DNA of 8,788 nt from Flavobacteriales bacterium UBA7443. GTDB lineage: Bacteria; Bacteroidota; Bacteroidia; Flavobacteriales_D; Sanyastnellaceae. The position numbers and the translations under genes are program-made. Under the pieces are notes generated by a model. It searched no databases, had not been told where the DNA came from, and saw only the letters and a program-made list of their open reading frames with translations. The stretch is from the NCBI GenBank assembly GCA_002477505.1, contig DLQB01000157.1, positions 1 to 8,788 of the forward strand, written 5' to 3'. Positions 5,170 to 8,788 of this stretch are shown here, in pieces. Each line of letters begins with the position of its first letter. The stretch's first letter is position 1.

Positions 5170-6747
5170 ATGAACAGCCCTACTACGATAGTTCTATTTT
5201 CTAAGAAAAGAAGAATACTATTGTTATCCTTGTTGATGACAACCTTCTCGTTGGGACAAGAAAATCCCGCGAATTGTGAGTGGACGGTTTATACCTTTCC
5301 AAACGGAAACAAAGCAAGTGAAGGATGCATCATCAACGGAAAACCAGAAGGACAATGGCTGAATTATCATCCCAATGGAATCTTAAAAAGCCAAGGAAGT
5401 CGGGTTGGTCACGAATTGAATGGTGAATGGCTGTTCTTCGATTCCCTGGGAAATAAGATTCAATCCATCGAATATGAACGAGGCAAGAAACAGGGATTTG
5501 AACGGATTTATGGGGCGACAGCAGAAAACAATGTGTTGGTGGAAACGAAATTTGTGGACAATCTGAAATCAGGTTGGAGCAATGAATTTGATGCTGCTGG
5601 AAATCGGATAAAATCGGTTCCGTTCAAAGAAAATTTAGAAGATGGGCTCGGAAAAGAATATGCATTGGATGGCAGGGTAATTTCCATCCTGGAATACAAG
5701 AAAGGGTATCTGCGATCGGTTCAAAAAGTGAATCGAAAGGATGAGCAAGGAAAGAAAAATGGGATTTGGAAAATATGGAATGCCAGAGACATTGTCACCG
5801 AGGAAGGTGTGTGGAGCAATGGCATGCGCAATGGAATATTTAAATATTACAAAGGATCAGGTGAACTGGACTACTTGGAAAAGTATGAGTGGGGTGAACG
5901 GGTGGTAGATGCAGAGGAAACGATACCAATGGACCTCCGTAAATCCTATCATGACAATGGAAAGGTAGCAACGTCCAGTACCTATTCCAATGGAAAACGG
6001 ATCGGAGTTTACCGGGAATACAACCGAGAAGGTGAGGTTATTTCAGGGGCAATTTATTCCAATGACACGCTCGTCGCTGAAGGAATAACAACGGCTGAGG
6101 GAAACAAGGAAGGAATTTGGAAGCATTATTATCCCGGCGGTGCTCTTCATTTTGAAGGAAGCTATGAGAACGGGTTAAAGGAGGGGAGATGGACGTACTA
6201 TGCGGTGACGGGAGAAGTCATTCAAAAAGGCGCCTACAGTGAAGGTAAATTCAATGGAACATGGCAATGGTTTTACCTCAATGGCAACCTGCATCGGGAG
6301 GAAAACTATAGACGAGGCCGTGAAGATGGATCTTTCGAGGAATGGGATTTGTCGGGAAAATCAATCTTGCGAGGAACGTATGAATTGGGACGAAAACAAG
6401 GGGAATGGATTCAAGACGTAAACGATCACAAAGAGATAGGATCTTATGTCCTTGGAGAAAAAGAAGGGGAATGGGTTCATACCTATCCCAATGGAGTAGA
6501 ACAATTCAAAGGGAAATACACATTTGATTTACCCGATGGTAAGCATATATATCGCCGCATTTCCGGAAGCATCCAGCGGATTGAAAGGTATACGAACGGC
6601 GAAAAAAACGGAAAATGGATCGTGTATGGACCGAATCAAACCGTGCAACAAACCTTGGAATACAAGGAAGATCGATTGCATCGGATTGACGGACAGAAAT
6701 TAAAATCGAAGGGGATGAAATCACCAGAAGCCAACGATCTTCCTTAA
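5170..6747 (+). CDS. Exported MORN-repeat (YwqK-like) protein
   Basis: A 525-residue protein made almost wholly of MORN-type repeats. Residues 1-30 are a signal peptide: SKKRR, then a hydrophobic LLLSLLMTTFSL core, with cleavage probably near LGQ. From about 37 to 500 there are roughly 16 units of about 24 residues with the core G-K-x-x-G-x-W-x-x-Y-x-x-x-G, for example near 57-70, 81-95, 194-203, 311-325, 335-349, 359-373, 429-443 and 477-491. The units near 105-170 and 255-290 are more divergent. The only cysteines of the mature part, Cys36 and Cys53, flank the start of the array and could form a disulfide. Such repeats are common in Bacteroidota under names such as MORN repeat variant or YwqK-family antitoxin, without a defined activity, and no toxin partner is seen here. 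The ATG at 5170 is chosen because it precedes the signal peptide; the frame is open back to a TTG at 5047 but that would include the hairpin. The PAS-protein gene starts 9 nt after the stop. Confidence 0.85.
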   Translation: MNSPTTIVLFSKKRRILLLSLLMTTFSLGQENPANCEWTVYTFPNGNKASEGCIINGKPEGQWLNYHPNGILKSQGSRVGHELNGEWLFFDSLGNKIQSIEYERGKKQGFERIYGATAENNVLVETKFVDNLKSGWSNEFDAAGNRIKSVPFKENLEDGLGKEYALDGRVISILEYKKGYLRSVQKVNRKDEQGKKNGIWKIWNARDIVTEEGVWSNGMRNGIFKYYKGSGELDYLEKYEWGERVVDAEETIPMDLRKSYHDNGKVATSSTYSNGKRIGVYREYNREGEVISGAIYSNDTLVAEGITTAEGNKEGIWKHYYPGGALHFEGSYENGLKEGRWTYYAVTGEVIQKGAYSEGKFNGTWQWFYLNGNLHREENYRRGREDGSFEEWDLSGKSILRGTYELGRKQGEWIQDVNDHKEIGSYVLGEKEGEWVHTYPNGVEQFKGKYTFDLPDGKHIYRRISGSIQRIERYTNGEKNGKWIVYGPNQTVQQTLEYKEDRLHRIDGQKLKSKGMKSPEANDLP

Positions 6748-6756
6748 CTTCTTCTG

Positions 6757-8788
6757 ATGCCGATGAAACAATCTTACTCGAGTTTGGTGGATGTATGGTC
6801 GAACCCTGCGTTGGTGGTGGATCGTGGAACGAGAACAGTGTTGGAAAGCAACTCGGCGTGTAAAGACATTTTTGGAACCCCTCAAGATTGGTGCGAAATA
6901 GGCGACGAGAGCTGGTCGGCATGGTGGAAAAAACCGACAAACAACAAGGGTTTTGAACTAAAAACAACCGACGGAAAGTCACGCATATTTGAGGTTCGTT
7001 TTGGGGAATTTGAGGAGGTGGATTTTATTGTCTTCGAGGATCAATTGGGTTGGCAAGAGCTGCGCAGCGCTTTTGAGTTGAACAAGAATAGGTATCATGG
7101 ACTGGCTTCAGGAACCATGGAGGGCTTAGCGTTTTTACAAAACAATCAAGTCATTGATTTGAATGCGCAAATGATGAATATTCTGGGGATCTCGAAGCTC
7201 GAAGAACTCGAAGAATTAAACATTCAAACGCTATTTGGTGCGCGCAATTGGAAAAAACTGACCTCCCGCTCCGGCTCCATTCAAGAGTTCCACTTCACTA
7301 ATTCGAACGGACTCGATTTAATGGTAGAAGGAAAACTCGAGGTGTTCAATGATTCAGAAAAAGGAATAGAACACACACTCGCTCTCATGAACATCACTGA
7401 GCGGAAGCGTGTAGAACACGACTTATTGAAAACCAAGGAGCGATTTCGTTTGCTGGTTGAGAGCAGCCCGTTTGGTTTGTTTTTGGTTCGGGATTCAAAA
7501 GTGGGGTATGCCAATGCCGTGGCAATTAAGTTGCTTGGCTATTCAGATGAAGAGATGATGTATGGGGTGAATTTCACATCATTGATTTCCAAATCTGATT
7601 ATGAGCGGGTGACCGAAGACATGGATCAAGTGCTTCAAGGAAAAAAAATTCCGTATTCCGAAGTGACGATGGTTGGAGTCGATAAGAAAGAACGAGCGGT
7701 TGGACTGCAAATGACATTGTCCTTTTTTGATAAGCAGCCCGCAGTTCAAATCACGGTAAGTGACTTATCGACACGAATGGAGTTGGTTCGGCAGCAAATG
7801 AGGGCCTCTTCTGCCGAAGAAGCCAACGAGCTGTTGAAAATTGAAATCGATCAACACAAACGCACACAAAACCAACTGCGGGAGTCTGAGCGGTTTAACA
7901 GCTCCATCATCGAAAGCTCGATTGATATGATCATTGCGTTTGATAATGACGGGAAAATCATTCAATTCAACCACGCAGCCTCTGTAGAGTTTGGCCTCAC
8001 CATTGAGGACGCAAAAGAACTCCACGCCTCACAGTTTTTACACAATCCCAAGAATTTTAAGGCGATTTCAGAATCCCTAAATGAGGCAGGGTATTATGCC
8101 GGCGAGGTGACTGGTGTTCGCTCCACAGGAGAGGCGTTTCAAATGCTCATTTCCATCGCGGTATTGCACGGCTCAGAGGAAGAACAAAAGGGCTTTGTTT
8201 TGGTAGGCCGGGACGTTACAGACATTCACGTAGCTGAGATGGAGTTGCGGAGAAGCGAGGAGCGTTACCGAGACATTCTCGAGAGCGCGAGTGATTTGGT
8301 TTTTTCAATCAACGAAAAAGGACATTTTACATATGCCAATCCTTCATTCTATAAAACCCTAGGCTACACGGGAGAAAACTTGGAAACGGTGCACATCAAT
8401 GATATTCTTGGCCAGGACGAAACAAACGATGACTGGGCGGACACCATTACGGGGTCGAGTCAAGAAATTCAATTTCGTTCCAAACTTGGCCAGAAATTAT
8501 TGGTCATTGGTGGCGGGGCCAAACAAGTGAACGCAAACAACGAGCTCACAGGAGTGCGGTGCATTTACTTGGATGTTTCGGAGGTGCGTGCCCACCAGAA
8601 GGACGCCCGCCAGAAATCGGCGAAACTGGAATCCATCTTCAACTCTTCGCGGTACATTCTAATGTTTACAATCAACCGACAATTGGAGGTAACATCCATG
8701 AATAACAATGTTCAAGGGATGTTGAACCAACAGTTTGGTTTCGAAACATCCCTCGGAAGCCCCATCATTGCCCTGCTCAAGAACCAGA
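6757..8788 (+). CDS. Multi-PAS sensory protein, C-terminus beyond the window
   Basis: 677 codons are open from the ATG at 6757 to the window edge with no stop. The visible part is a chain of PAS-like modules: about 5-100 (divergent, starting SSLVDVWSNPALVVD), 110-220 (ending in the PAC-type NITERKRVEHDLL), 229-345 (RFRLLVESSPFGLFLV, YANAVAIKLLGYS), 379-495 (SIIESSIDMIIAFD, ending VGRDVTD), 503-612 (DILESASDLVFSI, YANPSFYKTLGYT) and the start of a sixth at about 624 (ESIFNSSRYILMF). A charged, coiled-coil-like linker lies at about 350-378. No signal peptide or membrane helix is visible, so the sensor should be cytosolic. Such chains usually end in a histidine kinase, but no DHp, ATPase, GGDEF or receiver domain is present in this window, so the output is unknown. 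ATG at 6763 is an equally possible start. The 9-nt gap to the MORN-repeat gene and the absence of a terminator suggest one operon. Confidence 0.88.
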   Translation, partial: MPMKQSYSSLVDVWSNPALVVDRGTRTVLESNSACKDIFGTPQDWCEIGDESWSAWWKKPTNNKGFELKTTDGKSRIFEVRFGEFEEVDFIVFEDQLGWQELRSAFELNKNRYHGLASGTMEGLAFLQNNQVIDLNAQMMNILGISKLEELEELNIQTLFGARNWKKLTSRSGSIQEFHFTNSNGLDLMVEGKLEVFNDSEKGIEHTLALMNITERKRVEHDLLKTKERFRLLVESSPFGLFLVRDSKVGYANAVAIKLLGYSDEEMMYGVNFTSLISKSDYERVTEDMDQVLQGKKIPYSEVTMVGVDKKERAVGLQMTLSFFDKQPAVQITVSDLSTRMELVRQQMRASSAEEANELLKIEIDQHKRTQNQLRESERFNSSIIESSIDMIIAFDNDGKIIQFNHAASVEFGLTIEDAKELHASQFLHNPKNFKAISESLNEAGYYAGEVTGVRSTGEAFQMLISIAVLHGSEEEQKGFVLVGRDVTDIHVAEMELRRSEERYRDILESASDLVFSINEKGHFTYANPSFYKTLGYTGENLETVHINDILGQDETNDDWADTITGSSQEIQFRSKLGQKLLVIGGGAKQVNANNELTGVRCIYLDVSEVRAHQKDARQKSAKLESIFNSSRYILMFTINRQLEVTSMNNNVQGMLNQQFGFETSLGSPIIALLKNQ

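Noticed and set aside
5170..6747. Toxin-antitoxin system, because MORN/YwqK proteins are sometimes labelled antitoxins
   Set aside because: The protein is exported, very long, and has no small toxin-like gene beside it.
6506..6982. 158-codon minus-strand open frame across the end of the MORN gene and the start of the PAS gene
   Set aside because: It is antisense to two well-supported genes, with a composition typical of a shadow frame and no motif.

Overview
The window most likely comes from a member of the Bacteroidota, probably a flavobacteria-like (marine or freshwater) lineage. The evidence is indirect. One start has a TAnnTTTG-type -7 element just upstream. Starts lie in A-rich contexts without a clear Shine-Dalgarno. 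The RpiB sequence is of the Bacteroidota type, and the window also holds a TlpA-like thioredoxin lipoprotein, an exported MORN-repeat (YwqK-like) protein and a soluble multi-PAS protein. No rRNA, tRNA, insertion sequence or CRISPR array is visible.

Layout. (1) Positions 1-143 are an upstream region with an inverted repeat and a promoter-like element. (2) A plus-strand pair follows: an ALDH7-family L-aminoadipate-semialdehyde / piperideine-6-carboxylate dehydrogenase (144-1676), overlapping by one base an exported lipoprotein with a C-terminal thioredoxin fold and a CPNC site (1676-2881). (3) On the minus strand, 4811-2859, one uninterrupted 650-codon frame joins a complete ribose-5-phosphate isomerase B to a signal-peptide-like hydrophobic stretch and a complete PA-domain/M28 zinc aminopeptidase. 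Its 3' end overlaps the lipoprotein gene tail to tail by 23 bp. (4) A divergent intergenic region (4812-5169) holds a possible 30-residue single-helix membrane protein on the minus strand, a 10-bp direct repeat over its start, a doubtful 24-codon ORF on the plus strand and a terminator-like hairpin. (5) A plus-strand pair follows: an exported protein of about 16 MORN-type repeats (5170-6747) and, 9 nt later, a cytosolic protein with at least six successive PAS-like modules (6757 to the window edge, incomplete).

Function. The dehydrogenase points to lysine catabolism to 2-aminoadipate. The co-transcribed lipoprotein would act outside the cytoplasm as a thiol-disulfide protein, and no direct link between the two is visible. 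The MORN protein and the PAS protein are probably one operon, but they act in different compartments and the output domain of the PAS protein lies beyond the window. The most unusual object is the RpiB-M28 fusion. It joins a cytosolic pentose-phosphate enzyme to a normally secreted peptidase, with every catalytic residue I can assess intact in both halves.
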